DNA of 64,000 nt from Blastomussa wellsi (lineage: Eukaryota; Cnidaria; Anthozoa; Scleractinia; Plerogyridae): assembly GCA_947652115.1 (NCBI GenBank), contig OX393570.1, positions 20,017,590 through 20,081,589 of the forward strand, in the 5' to 3' direction. A program made the translations under genes and the position numbers. The notes under the pieces were generated by a model. That model was not told where the DNA came from and ran no database searches. It was given only the letters and a program-made list of their open reading frames with translations. Below, piece by piece: positions 23,801 to 35,800 of the stretch; the first letter of the stretch is position 1, and the number at the start of each line of letters is the position of its first letter.

Positions 23801-26800
23801 TCCAGGGGGTGTAGAAATATTCCTTGCCGCTTAATACTGCGGAAACCAGGATAAGCTCCGACAGTGTGCGCCACTTGGCACGAAGCTCACCGATGTGGTA
23901 ATTGACACTCTGGTCAATCCTGGCTTCCCTATTATGGTACTATGCACCACCTTGTGACTTGGAACTTTTGTGATTTTCCAAACATAGCACACAATCATTA
24001 CAAACTGTGTCCAACCATCAACACCTTTTTAGCAATAAATCAAATTTAAACTGATCAGTGTATAATGAATCCCTAAAGAGTATATTACTTTATCAGGTTG
24101 TAATTTTTTTCTGATAATTTTCTGAATGTTTATCTTGGACAAATGCACAAATCTCATTAACAATAACATAATTAAATACGCTTCTATCCTAGCTCAGCTG
24201 TATACCAACCAACTTTCACACCTAAGTCTTATTCCTGCAGGTCAAAAACGTTCATCCGCCTTATGCCTGATCACACCTAAGGTTCAACTTCTGATGCCTT
24301 GTTGAAAAATTTTAGCTATATTAAAGCCTTAATTGACACAGTTTCTAACAATATGTAAACTAGAAGCAATGAATGAAAAGAAAAGTTCATATAAGTGACA
24401 GTACAGGTGAAGTTTGCAATAGATTCTAGTAGCCCATTAGGCCGAATCTTATCCCGGTTTCTGTAACATGAAGCAACCGAGAGTATTTCTACTCCCCCTG
24501 GATGCAATGCTAGTCCATTGCACAGTTTCTCCAAGCAGTAAATTTGCCCATTTATACACCTGGAAGAGACGCACCATGAGAGTAAAGTGTCTTGCCCAAG
24601 AACACAATTCACATTGACCCAGCCAGGGCTATAACCCAGACCGTGCGATCTGAAGTCCAGCGCACTAACCATTAGGCCACTGGGTTACCCACATATATTT
24701 AACAATTATTCCTCGAGCCCGATTGGGCTTTGGTCTTGGCGATCACTTTGGAAAATTTAGGAGGCAGAGGAGAGGAAGCAGCAAGCAGGATTCCTAAGCA
24801 GTATTTCTCCCGTACCCTGTCTTCCCATACCCCCCGTCCCCCCCCCCCCACCCCCCGATGTTTTTAGTTTGGTCATCTTTGAAAGCCCTGATAAAAATCT
24901 CTCCTTTGACTCAGAAAAAGTTGGCAGGCATACATCTCTACAGTAAAAAAATGGTTACCTATCACACCAAGCTCAAAGTAGTTGAACACTATCAGTGTGG
25001 CAATCACAGAAATAAGTCCATTTATTCTGGAGAGGTTTTTCTTTACTTCAAGGACATCCTAAAGTAGACACAGGTCAAAACAAAAGAAATGAGCCACATC
25101 ACATATGACTGTAAATTACAAGTCAACTTGTTACACAAACTCAACAGAATAAATTATATTGGAAATACTTTGAGGGGGCATAACCCCATTGTATGTTCAG
25201 AAGGGTGATGGCCGCTAAAAGGGAACCATGAACAGATTGAGTTGTCTTACATGAAGCGTAGAATCGTTGGAGCCTTAGTAGCGACTAAAAGGGCTGAGGC
25301 TCCAATGATTCCGCAATTTGTGTAAGACATCTCAATCTGTTCATGTTTAGAAGCGTCCCTATCGGCCATCCCTTCTAGCCATCACCGTTCAAAAGTGTCA
25401 TTGGAAAAAATACCCTCTCTTTTCAAACAGCCAGTTTTCACTGATAAATTTTCTGATCACGGTTAACTCCGTACCCCTCCCTGGTTGATACCCTGGGGCC
25501 CACCCTTGGTCCCACTCAAAAAAGTTGGGGTGGGGTAGTGTTTATTTTCATTGTTTTACAAACAAACAAACAAACAAACAATATTTGATTGCTACCTTCA
25601 TTATAAAATTGAGATCTTTTGTTTTCTCCTCCATCCGTAAGCCAATTTCCCGCAGGTAAAATATTAACAGTTCACACTGTGCACAGTAGTTCACAATGGT
25701 AACAGCGCTGACACATAGCTCCACAAGTTTTCCCAGAGACATCAAACTCACTCCTGTCCACTGAGCGCTAATGACACAAGAAAATGAACAAGATTATAAC
25801 ATGCTATGCAGGAGTTGACAAAACATGGCAAAGGAGGTTCCAGTCAGCAGAAAACATCCATACCAGGGACAGGTTAGCGTAGTGTTTAGGGTGCCACACT
25901 TGAAATACAGGGTTTCTAGGTCCATGTCCCACTGACCACTAACTGTATTGTTTCTTGGCAGACCCTTGTTCAACTCCTCAGTCATGCTTGTAAGTTTTCA
26001 ACTGGTTTTCAACTGGTTGATTTGCTTTCTGCCAGTTGGGATTTATGCTTATGTCGAAGATATTTACTTTGCTTTGGCATGTCTGAAAACTAGCCAGGTG
26101 TAGCTAAGTGCATTGATTTACTACAAACAGCATTTACATAATATTTACATTTTTTACATTATTTACCTACAACCTCATGAAGATTCATTGTAATTTCCCA
26201 GGAATTTATATTTGTCATACCCGGAAAATTTGAAATTTGTTTGATGGTTATTTGTAGCCCTAAATATAGGTTTTTTGCAACATCTTATGTGGGGAATTTG
26301 TGACTTGATTTAGCTGCATTATCTGAGGAATTGAACATTGGTATGACAAATTGAGGATTTGGAGAAATCAAAAGTAGAATTAGAAATGTCAGTGCTCGAG
26401 TTAGTAATGCAAATTCAAGAGCAACTACTGTTGGTTCCAATTATCAGGATGACCGACAGATGCCTTTATTTCTAAAAGATAGATATATGTAAGACATCGA
26501 ACGAGGGAAAGTGAAAAATATTTGATTTGATTTAGCTGCATTACCTGGGACTGTATCTGAACCCCGTTACTGAGCCCAGAGTGAAGGCATAGCAAAAGAG
26601 GATGAAATTAGCAACACCCAGGATCACCATGAATATAACACCAAACAGAAAGAGCCTACAAGGAATCAAATAAAATATTATATTAAAATGGAAACAAAAC
26701 TTGTGATGGATGGGGTCTTGTGGGGTCCCAGCTCAGTCAACCTCTGCTGTTGTCTATTACGAGGCCAAATAATTTATTGCTTATTACCTAAAAAGTCTGC

Positions 26801-29800
26801 ATATGAGCCTAATGGCATGTCAGGCTAGAGCTTAACCTGGTTTCTGTAGAATTAAGTGGCTAGGAATATTTCCACTTCCCCCTGGATGGGATGCTAGTCC
26901 ATCGCAGGGTTACACCCCAGCATGAATTCACCACTACTCACTTAAACACCTGGCTGAAGAAAGGCACTGTGAGAGTAAAGTATCTTGCCCAAGAACACAA
27001 TGCAGTGCCCCGACCAGGATTTGAACCTGGACTGCATGATCTGTGCCACCACACCTGCCTTTGTTTTGTATCTGGGACTGGGACTTTGTTCGAAAAACGC
27101 AAATGTCTCCATGCGAGCCTAGTGGCCCTTCAGGCCCGAGTTTATCCTGGTTTCCTTTGCAGTATTACTATTCTCCCCCTCCTAAAATGGATGCTCCCAG
27201 CATTATTTTGCTGGTACCCATTTATACACCTGGGTGGAGAGAAGCACTGTGAGAATAAAGTGCCTTTCCACAATGCAGTCCCCAGGCGGAAGCTCAAACT
27301 CTGACCGTTCAATCTGGAGTCTAGGGCCACTGTGCCTCCCACTGCTTATTACCAGGGGCTGGGATTTTTTTATAGCTACCACAAGCAGCTCCCCCAAATC
27401 ACTTTGAGATGGTGGGTCCAAGTCAAGCACATTTTACCAACACCAGTGAGCAGCTGTTTTTCATAAAATTACTCAACAAGGCCGGGCACTATATTATCTT
27501 TTTTTCAAAGTGGTCGCCAAATCCAATAAGTTAGGAGCCATTTTTTCGTGTGGAAGGTGTCGCCATGGTTGGAAAAGTATGGAATGTTGCAAGCCCACAA
27601 TATGCGTTGTTAGCAAAAGGGACATTTCATTTCACAAGATGGTGGATGTTGACAGGTTTGCTTCACAGCAATTGTGACGATTTTGCACTGATTCATCTAC
27701 CTTAAGCTTTATTTAGTTGCAAAATACATCAAGGTAAGATACACAAAACCCAAAGAGTTCTGGTTGCCAACTTGGCAACTAATTTTTGAATCTTGGTCGC
27801 CAGCATAGTATTAGGTACAATTTCATGCCCTGCAAGGAAAATCACCAATATACTCACAAACACGTTCTTCATAAAGTGCTACTACGATGACATTTTCAAT
27901 ATCCATTTTTTGACATTTCCGTTAATAGTGCGACTTTTTCAGGTATCTTGCTAAATTTCAGTCCATTGCAAACATTAGAAGTTATCTTTTTTGGATTTTT
28001 ATTTCCGAGAATTTATGGCCGCCATTAATTGTCGATCCTTGTTCCAAGGCTTGGTTGAGAATTTGAGAAAATGACATCATTTTCTCAAAATACCTCACGG
28101 GTTGAAATTATAATAACAATTAGCACAGAAAATCGCACAAAGAAGAATAAAAGCTTTGGACGTTATCCTTGTGCAATTTTCTGTAGTTATTGTTATTATA
28201 AATTAAACCTGTGAGGTATTTTGAGAAAATGACATCATTTTCTCAAATTCTCAACCAAGCCTTGGTACAAGGAGAATTAATGGCGGCTGTAAACTCGTGG
28301 AAATAAAAGTCCCAAAAGCATGACTTCTAATGTTTGAAACTGACTGAAATTTGGCAAGATATCTAGGACATTTGTATTGTGCACAAAAATATAAATATCA
28401 AGAATTTGATCATAGTAGCACTTTAAAAGCTGCGCAGGAGTTGACAAAACTTGGTTAAAACAACAAAACAGCCAGGTAACTTTTCAATGCATGTGTTTTA
28501 CTTTAGTCTAAGTCATGTGAAATGATACATTTTTCCTTCCGGAAAAGTGAAATTACTGTACGTGGACAATACATACCGCAGCCTTGAGACAATCTTTTTT
28601 GGAACTGAACTAAGCAAGAAAACCTGAAGTTAAAAAACACTTCTGTAAATAATTTAATAAGGCTCATAACAGCTGAAATATTTGCTTTCTTCAAGCAATA
28701 CAATATTTTGCAGGAACATCAACGTGCAAACGCACACTTCTCCCATTCCATGCAGTACATATATTCTCCCTAATGTTTTGGAATCAAATGGCAGCAGTCA
28801 TAAGGTTGGCTTTCCTGTAGCTTTCTTGAGAAAGCTTGGTCAAAGAAACTGGGAGAGTCAAGTGGTATCATTATTGCAGATAATGGTGACACAGTTCCAG
28901 CTAATAAGGGGCTCGACACTAACGGTAGCCAACTAGTCACAGACTAGTAGAAATTTAGTTTTGGTTACTGAGTAGGTTTTCGATTTCCACTAGCCACTTT
29001 GGCTAGCTAGTAAACAAAATGAAATTGGCCGAAGCAGTTTCTGTCTTCCTCAAGCAAGCCAATCACAAACTGAAGATCAGAATTTCATCATGGACATCTC
29101 ATGCTACCAGACTATGTTCCACAAAAATTGTTTTATTATTGAAACTGATTTCAGAACAATGCAACTGCCAACATTATGTGTTCAAAGAAAGTTGCTTGCT
29201 TTGTGCTTGCAAGTCTTGCTAGGGATCAACTGTTATCGGACCTAGCCAACACCAACGCTGGGCTAGTAAAAAATTTTTTTTGGCTAGTAACATCTAAGTT
29301 GTCACTAGCCACGAGGCTAGTAGGCTGAAAAGTTAGTGTCAAGCACTGTAATACCAAACCAGTGGCAAGAATGCTCCCCTAATGTAGGCCTCTTGTTAAA
29401 TCACAGTAAAGGTCAGTCTACATGACCCCGTAGAAAAACGCACAACGCACGTGCATGACGCAGGGTTCCAGTTAAGTTTTTTAGGCAAGGTGTCATACAA
29501 GTTATTCCAATGGGTCAAATCCCAACTGTCCCCAACAAATCATCAGAACAAATCATTGGAACACTGGCATGATGTCACAATTTCTCAAGGTTTTCTCGAG
29601 GTGGTCAGCATCAGCAAGGGAGGTCATGATGCATCGATGGCATAATTTTAGTCCAAACATGCAAACTTATGAGCTTGTAGCAAAAATTGGAAGCAAAATT
29701 ATGAAGGTGGAAATTGAGAGGTAAATAAACATAATACAATCTACCTCTAGTATAAATATTAACGTTAAATATTCAGGGGCTTCCTTAAAATTGCCAAAAT

Positions 29801-32800
29801 GTTCACATTCTCCTGTTTTTCTGAAGTGTTGTCTTCATCCGTCCCCAGGAAGAGATTTGGGGAAGGGAGAATGAGTGCAGGACTCATTTATCCAAACAGC
29901 AGCAACAGTGATCTAGGCTATCCCTGAAGTTAAAGGGGCAATGTCACAGGTAACATGTCATAAATTCCAGAACCCAAAGACTTATTTACACCACTGGAAA
30001 TGGTCCAGTTTTTAAAAAAGTTGCTATGCTTGAGAACTGAAGCTATCTAAGGAGTGATACCATCAGGATCTTTAGATCTTAATTATATAGCTACATCATA
30101 ATACATTACTGTCAACAGATACATTTTTTATTAATTTTTGCCAACTGTCCAAATTTAAAATAAATTGGACAGTTTTTGCTCAACCAATCTGTTGCCAAGA
30201 AAACTCCTTTGGAGGGCGAAACATTTGCCATGTTCATATATTTTCTGATGCTGTGTAATTAATAGGTAACAGGACTACATGCCTGTCCAATTTGGAAATA
30301 ATTGGATGAGAAAAATTCTGAGGACTGCTAAATTTGGCAGTCCGAGGAAATTTTAGAATGTAGTCCTACAAACTTGAAAATGTCAGACTGCCTTTTGCAA
30401 GTTCTGCCCTCATGGCTTGAAAAATTAGCTAATATATAGATTTAGCCAAGCCTAAAAGCTCCATAGTTTTTGCTGATTCTTGACAATTTGAGAAAATGAT
30501 CTAAATCAGTGAAAATTCTAGCATCCGCAACTCCTCAAGAAAGATTTTCTTACTGAAAAAATCAGAATTGTCAACTCCAATCACATAAATTCCACCGAGG
30601 ATGGCCATTAAAAACTACAAAATCAACCAAAAAACTCGGACCCGAGCCTGCGATACAATGGAAAACCTTTCCTTGGTCAGCGGTCAACTTCAAGAAACAT
30701 GTGATCTGCATGAGTCCTAACCTGAGCCCGCGATATGGTCATGTGATACTGTTCAGCAGATACCTTGTTTTGACAGCTGTCAATCGATCATACAAAAGTA
30801 GTTTTGAAAGTTCTTTATGGCAACAGACCTGGGTAATACTATTTCCTGCCACAAAATGCGGCTTGTCACCGACACCTTGTCCCCAGGCCTAATCTGTGCA
30901 TATGTACATACGCTGGCAACCACCAAATTTTCTCGGCTTGATGGGTTTACTAATTTCTACAGGTATGGATGCTCAGCTTGCGCTAAAAACTAATTACTAA
31001 ACCTAATTACTACCGGTAATTACGTAAGCCCATTTCTTCAACAATTTTCTTGATATCTTGCTCTTGCTGTTCTAGGTGAATTTTGTGTATAAGCAAAAGA
31101 GCTTAGTCGGAATTTGTGCTGTTTTATTGGCGTGTGCCAATAACGTGTGCCATGACGGTGCCCCTTTAATGGCACAAACTAAGAGGACAAGACAAGCTGG
31201 AACTGACTAACTACTGTGCAATACCTTTTCTATTAATGCATGAAGTCCTTCATTTTCTTGAATCCTGAACATGTAAAACCCAATCAAAAATGCCAGAAAA
31301 TGAAACGCATTCGGCACCACATATGTACTAAATATATGCGTACACTCTGTGACGGCAGGTTCCCAAGCAGCTGGTCTTGAAGACGCCAGGGTTAAGAGAG
31401 GAAATGTAATAACATGACCAGTTGCATTCTGGTTTACATTTGTTGAAGTTGCCACAGTTGAACTTAGATTGTTCAAATTTGACGAGTTACCAGAAAAGGT
31501 GTGAACTGCAGAATTGTTGTTGTTAATAATTTTGTGCTGTTCCATGGCTTTGGTTGGTGGGCCTGTGGTGGTATTTGTCATATTTGTACCTGGTGTGGTG
31601 GCGTTCCTGTGCATTGTTGGTATTATCGGGGGTACTGGCGGACCAATCGTATGCTAAAATATGATACAAAAAAGACTTAAATCACCATATGAAAATTAAG
31701 TTAGACTATAAATAAAAAACATAAGCACGCAATGTGTGCGAGAGTTATTTTTTCAGTGTTGATATGCAGTCATGTCCAATACACGCACTGTATCGATCCG
31801 TTGAAGTCATATTCAGTTCGTTCGATTTGTACGGATCGTTTAAATGTTCTACGCTCCGTAGTAAGGTTGACGGTTCGTATATTCTATATTACATCTCAAC
31901 GATCTGTAAATTTCAAACGGATCGTCATCCCTTCTTACGGAACGAAAAGGGCAATCAACGGTCCGTACGTTTCGCATTGAGCGAATAGCTTTCATTCGGT
32001 CCGAAGTGCATCTCATTAAATGAGAGGCCATGTGTGTGTGTTAACGGATAGTTCAATTTGTTTGATTCGCAATTCTTACATCTCATTTAATCAACAGAGT
32101 GTAGTCGTGTGGCTCGTAATTCTTTCTTGGAAGGGAATACTGTATACATGTATATTCCTCGTTCTAAATGTGGAAAATACCAGACATGCTTTCTAGCTGT
32201 GTTGAAGAACTCGAAACGCACGAGTGCAGTTCATAATTCCTGCTTGGAAGGGAATACTGTAGACATGTACATTCTTAGTTATTCTAAATGTGGAAAATAC
32301 CAGCCATGAATACAGTATACATGTATATTCCTCGTTCTAAACGTGGAAAATACCAGGCATGCTTTCAAGCCGCGTTGACTCTGACATGTACTCTTAGTGC
32401 GTGTTCGCGTGCGTTTCGTAATTCTTGCTCGAAAGGGCAAGCCGGCAAATACTGTATACATGAATATTCCTTGTTCTAAATGTGGAAAATACCAGACATG
32501 TTTTCTAGCTGTGTTGAAGAACCCGAAACGCACGAGTGCGTTCCTGCTTGGGATTGAACGGATCGTCGAGCCGTCTTCCCCACACTCAAGATCATCAGAA
32601 GGGGGATTTTTTTCGAAGTCCCCTTAATGAGATGCAATACACGATCCGTAAACTCTACTCTACGGAGCGTAGGGCATTTAACGATCTGTACGGATCGTCG
32701 AGCCGTCTGCCCCACACTCAAGATCATCAGAAGGGTGATTTTATCTAAGTCCCCTTAATGATATGTAATATACGATCCGTAATCTCTACTATACGGAGCG

Positions 32801-35800
32801 TAGGACATTTCACGATCCGTACGGATCGAACGGATCATCAAGCTGTCTGCTCCACACACTCAAGCTCATCAGAAGGGTGATTTTTCTAAGTCCCCTTAAC
32901 CCTTTGAATGCCAAGGACGTATATATACGTCCTAAAAGATGAGCCTCAGATACCACGGACGTATATATACGTCCTCTGGAAAGCTTTAGTTTCTTCTACC
33001 CGGTCGTTCGCGAGTTTTTACCGTGGTCGTTTCAAAGGACCTGGGAGGCATTAAATAATCTGCTGACCAAGAAAATTTTGCATTGGTGGCACAAAATATA
33101 CCCAGGAGGCTTTGTGTGTTCTTATGAAAAATCCAAGATGGCGGCAAGCTCGCATGGCTCACGTTGGCTCACAGCCGAGGAAGTTTTAGAAGAAGTTTTT
33201 GCCGATAGAGACTCTGAATTTAGCGACGAGGAAAGTGAAGATGGTTTTGAATATACTGACAATGGCTCTGGCTCCGAAGAAAATGATGAAAGTGGCGAAG
33301 AGGCCAAAAGTTTCGAGGAAGATGACAGCCAAAGTGATAGTGAAGACAGTAAAAGTGAGGAGGAAGATGCGGCACCTAATAGAGGCGGAGGAAGAGGAAG
33401 GGGTGTTCTTAAATTGAGAAAAATTAATTTTCGTGCAAAATCCAATATGGCCGCCGGTTGCAGGGCCTGTATCAGGGTTGGCATTCAAAGGGTTAATGAG
33501 ATGCAATACATGATCCGTAAACTCTACTCTACGGAGCGTAGGACATTTAACGATCCGTACGGATCGAATGGATCATCAAGCCGTCTGCCCCACACATTCA
33601 AGATCATCAGAAGGGTGATTTTTTCTAAGTCCCCTTAATGATATGCAATATACGATCCGTAAACTCTACTATACGGAGCGTAGGACATTTACCGATCCGT
33701 ACGGATCGAACGGACTGAATATAATTTTAACGGATCGATACAGTGCAGGTGTATTGGACAACCCTCTTGATATGGACGTATTGGGTATTTTTTTGGTCAG
33801 CAAAACTAGCCCGTCCAAAACGAATGCTCAATGACCAATTTAGTGTTGGGCCTTTTGCTGACAGCGTGTGCATTTTAAGTAAATGAGCACAATGCTAAAT
33901 ACGTTTGACTAGCGAATTCATTCACGATGAAACTTTCCTGTCGACCATGAATAACATATCTGTAAAAACTGCAGTAATCAGTTTAATCCATCACTCTACT
34001 GTGCATGTCATTCCATTTTTATCAAACAATTTCACAATCTCGTCCCCAGAGCCCGCTTTTCTTTTGGTCAGCATCACGAAAAGCGCGCTCTGGGGACAAG
34101 ATTGACAATTTCACGGGTTTCTTGATGCAACCCCAAACCTGATTGGATTGATGTACGTCACTAACTTGGGTGTGACGCCTAAAAGTCTAATTTGATTACT
34201 TTGCGGTTACACTTGCTGCCACAAAGTCTGCAGCAATATTTGAGGAATTCCATACCACAAATCTTTAGAAAATATCAATGCTTTTAAACTCTCTTCTTTA
34301 ACACTACTCATTACTACACGGCATTACCTACCGCTTGTTGTGACGAAATGCCAATTCTAATTAACAAAGCTACTATTTCTACCTGAAAATGAAAAACTCA
34401 GAGACTCGAAGGACAGTGCAGAATGCAACACCAAAAGCGATTCTTGACAGCGGTAACACGATACTTTTGTTTATTTGTAATATGATACTTTTGTTTTTCT
34501 TCGAAATGTTGAAACATGATACTTTGTTTTTCTGCATCGCTGATTTTCAACACAAAGCGTCATATTTTGTGATTTATTAAACACGCATCAAAGTATTTTA
34601 TCGAAAGACAGTAAATGGATCAAATGGAAAAAATATATCTTTCCAAAGGGTTTTTAAAACTTAGTACAGTTAGTACATTGTTCTCTGGTTGTTACGAAAT
34701 TTGTGCTGAAAATCCTGGTTCGTGAAATATTTACCAGAGCTGGTACGTCTGCAATGAAAGCTGTTTCTCCGGAATTACTGTACCCTGCGTTCTTGAGTAT
34801 TTGGCCTCCCAAACTTCAAATTCTTAAATGCTGCATGACATCTACTATGTCCTGAAGCAAAGTCTCTGATCATGTCTGATCTCTCAGCTCTACTGATTTC
34901 AAACAACTCACCTGCAAGAAATAGGAAGCTGCGTACATCCGCAACTTCAAATTTAACCGAAATTAAAGCTATCGTTACTTCAGTCAGAAACATTTTAAAA
35001 TTCAACATGGCTCTTATTCCCAACTAACCGCAATCAAAAAATCCCTCAACCCAATGCCGCCAAAACAGACTGCTCGCACCATGTAAAATTTCACATCCTC
35101 GCACCTTCTTCACCACCATGAAAATTTCCGAACAGTTTTCCGCTTAAAACCCACACACAACGTTGTACACCAGAGCTACATAAACACTGAGTGCTGGAAA
35201 TAGAGACATCATGCCAACACCGCCCAGTAAGGCCAAGTTTATATGAAAATAAAGGTGGCTGTCCCTTGAATCCGAAAGAAATATTGATACAAAATTAAAC
35301 GATACATACAAGCAGCAATTTTATACATTATCGATCGATAGTATCCTAATTCTGATTGTTGTGAAATACATCGCTCGTCCACCCATCCATCCACCCACTG
35401 AATAGCGCCGACTAAGAGTTATTTTTTGAAAAAAGTAACTCAACAAATTCATTAAAATCAACAGGTACATATTGAGGAATAGTGGAGATGCTGACATTGA
35501 GTTCAAATCCTCCTCCCTGGCTTGACTTTGGTGGTCCTGAAGTCTGATTTTTTTGACAAGTTTCTGTATATTTACAATTAATTCAATCATCGCACATGGA
35601 GGTTGGGTACCCAGGGACCATGTGTTGGAGCTGCCAACCCTAAACCTGCAGGTCAGTAGCTAAGGTAAAGTCTGCAGTTGGGCCCATCAGGCTGGAGCTT
35701 ATCGTATTTCTACTCCCCCTGGGCGGAATGATGGTCCACGCACGGTTACCCCACAGCAGTAAATTCGCCGGTACCCATTTATACACCTGGGTGAAGAGAG

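Larger units (their letters stand above)
32556..33715. repeat. Tandem repeat of about 130-143 bp units, split by a piggyBac insertion
   Basis: Units begin AATGAGATGCAATACACGAT or AATGATATG.AATATACGAT at 32626, 32757, 33495 and 33638, with a partial unit at 32556. Each holds CTACGGAGCGTAGG, CGATCCGTACGGATCG and CTCAAGATCATCAGAAGGG and ends AAGTCCCCTT. Confidence 0.65.
31773..33760. mobile_element. 2-kb composite element with long terminal inverted repeats
   Basis: Left arm 31773-31861 and right arm 33671-33760 are inverted copies with few differences; both start TGTCCAATACAC and contain GCACTGTATCGATCCGTT and CTACGCTCCGTA. The interior is two arrays of tandem repeats plus a piggyBac-type insertion. 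No transposase of its own is visible, so it is non-autonomous or uses an unknown mechanism. It lies in the GRL intron between exons 36253-36092 and 31653-31225. Confidence 0.65.

Noticed and set aside
32130..32545. CRISPR-like array
   Set aside because: The repeat spacing is irregular, units are diverged, and the context is a eukaryotic intron inside a mobile element.
34800..35023. Extra GRL exon (minus-strand frame with LTEVTIALISVKFEVADVRSF)
   Set aside because: It would not fit the phase between exons 36253-36092 and 31653-31225, which join directly in phase 0, and it has no clear acceptor.
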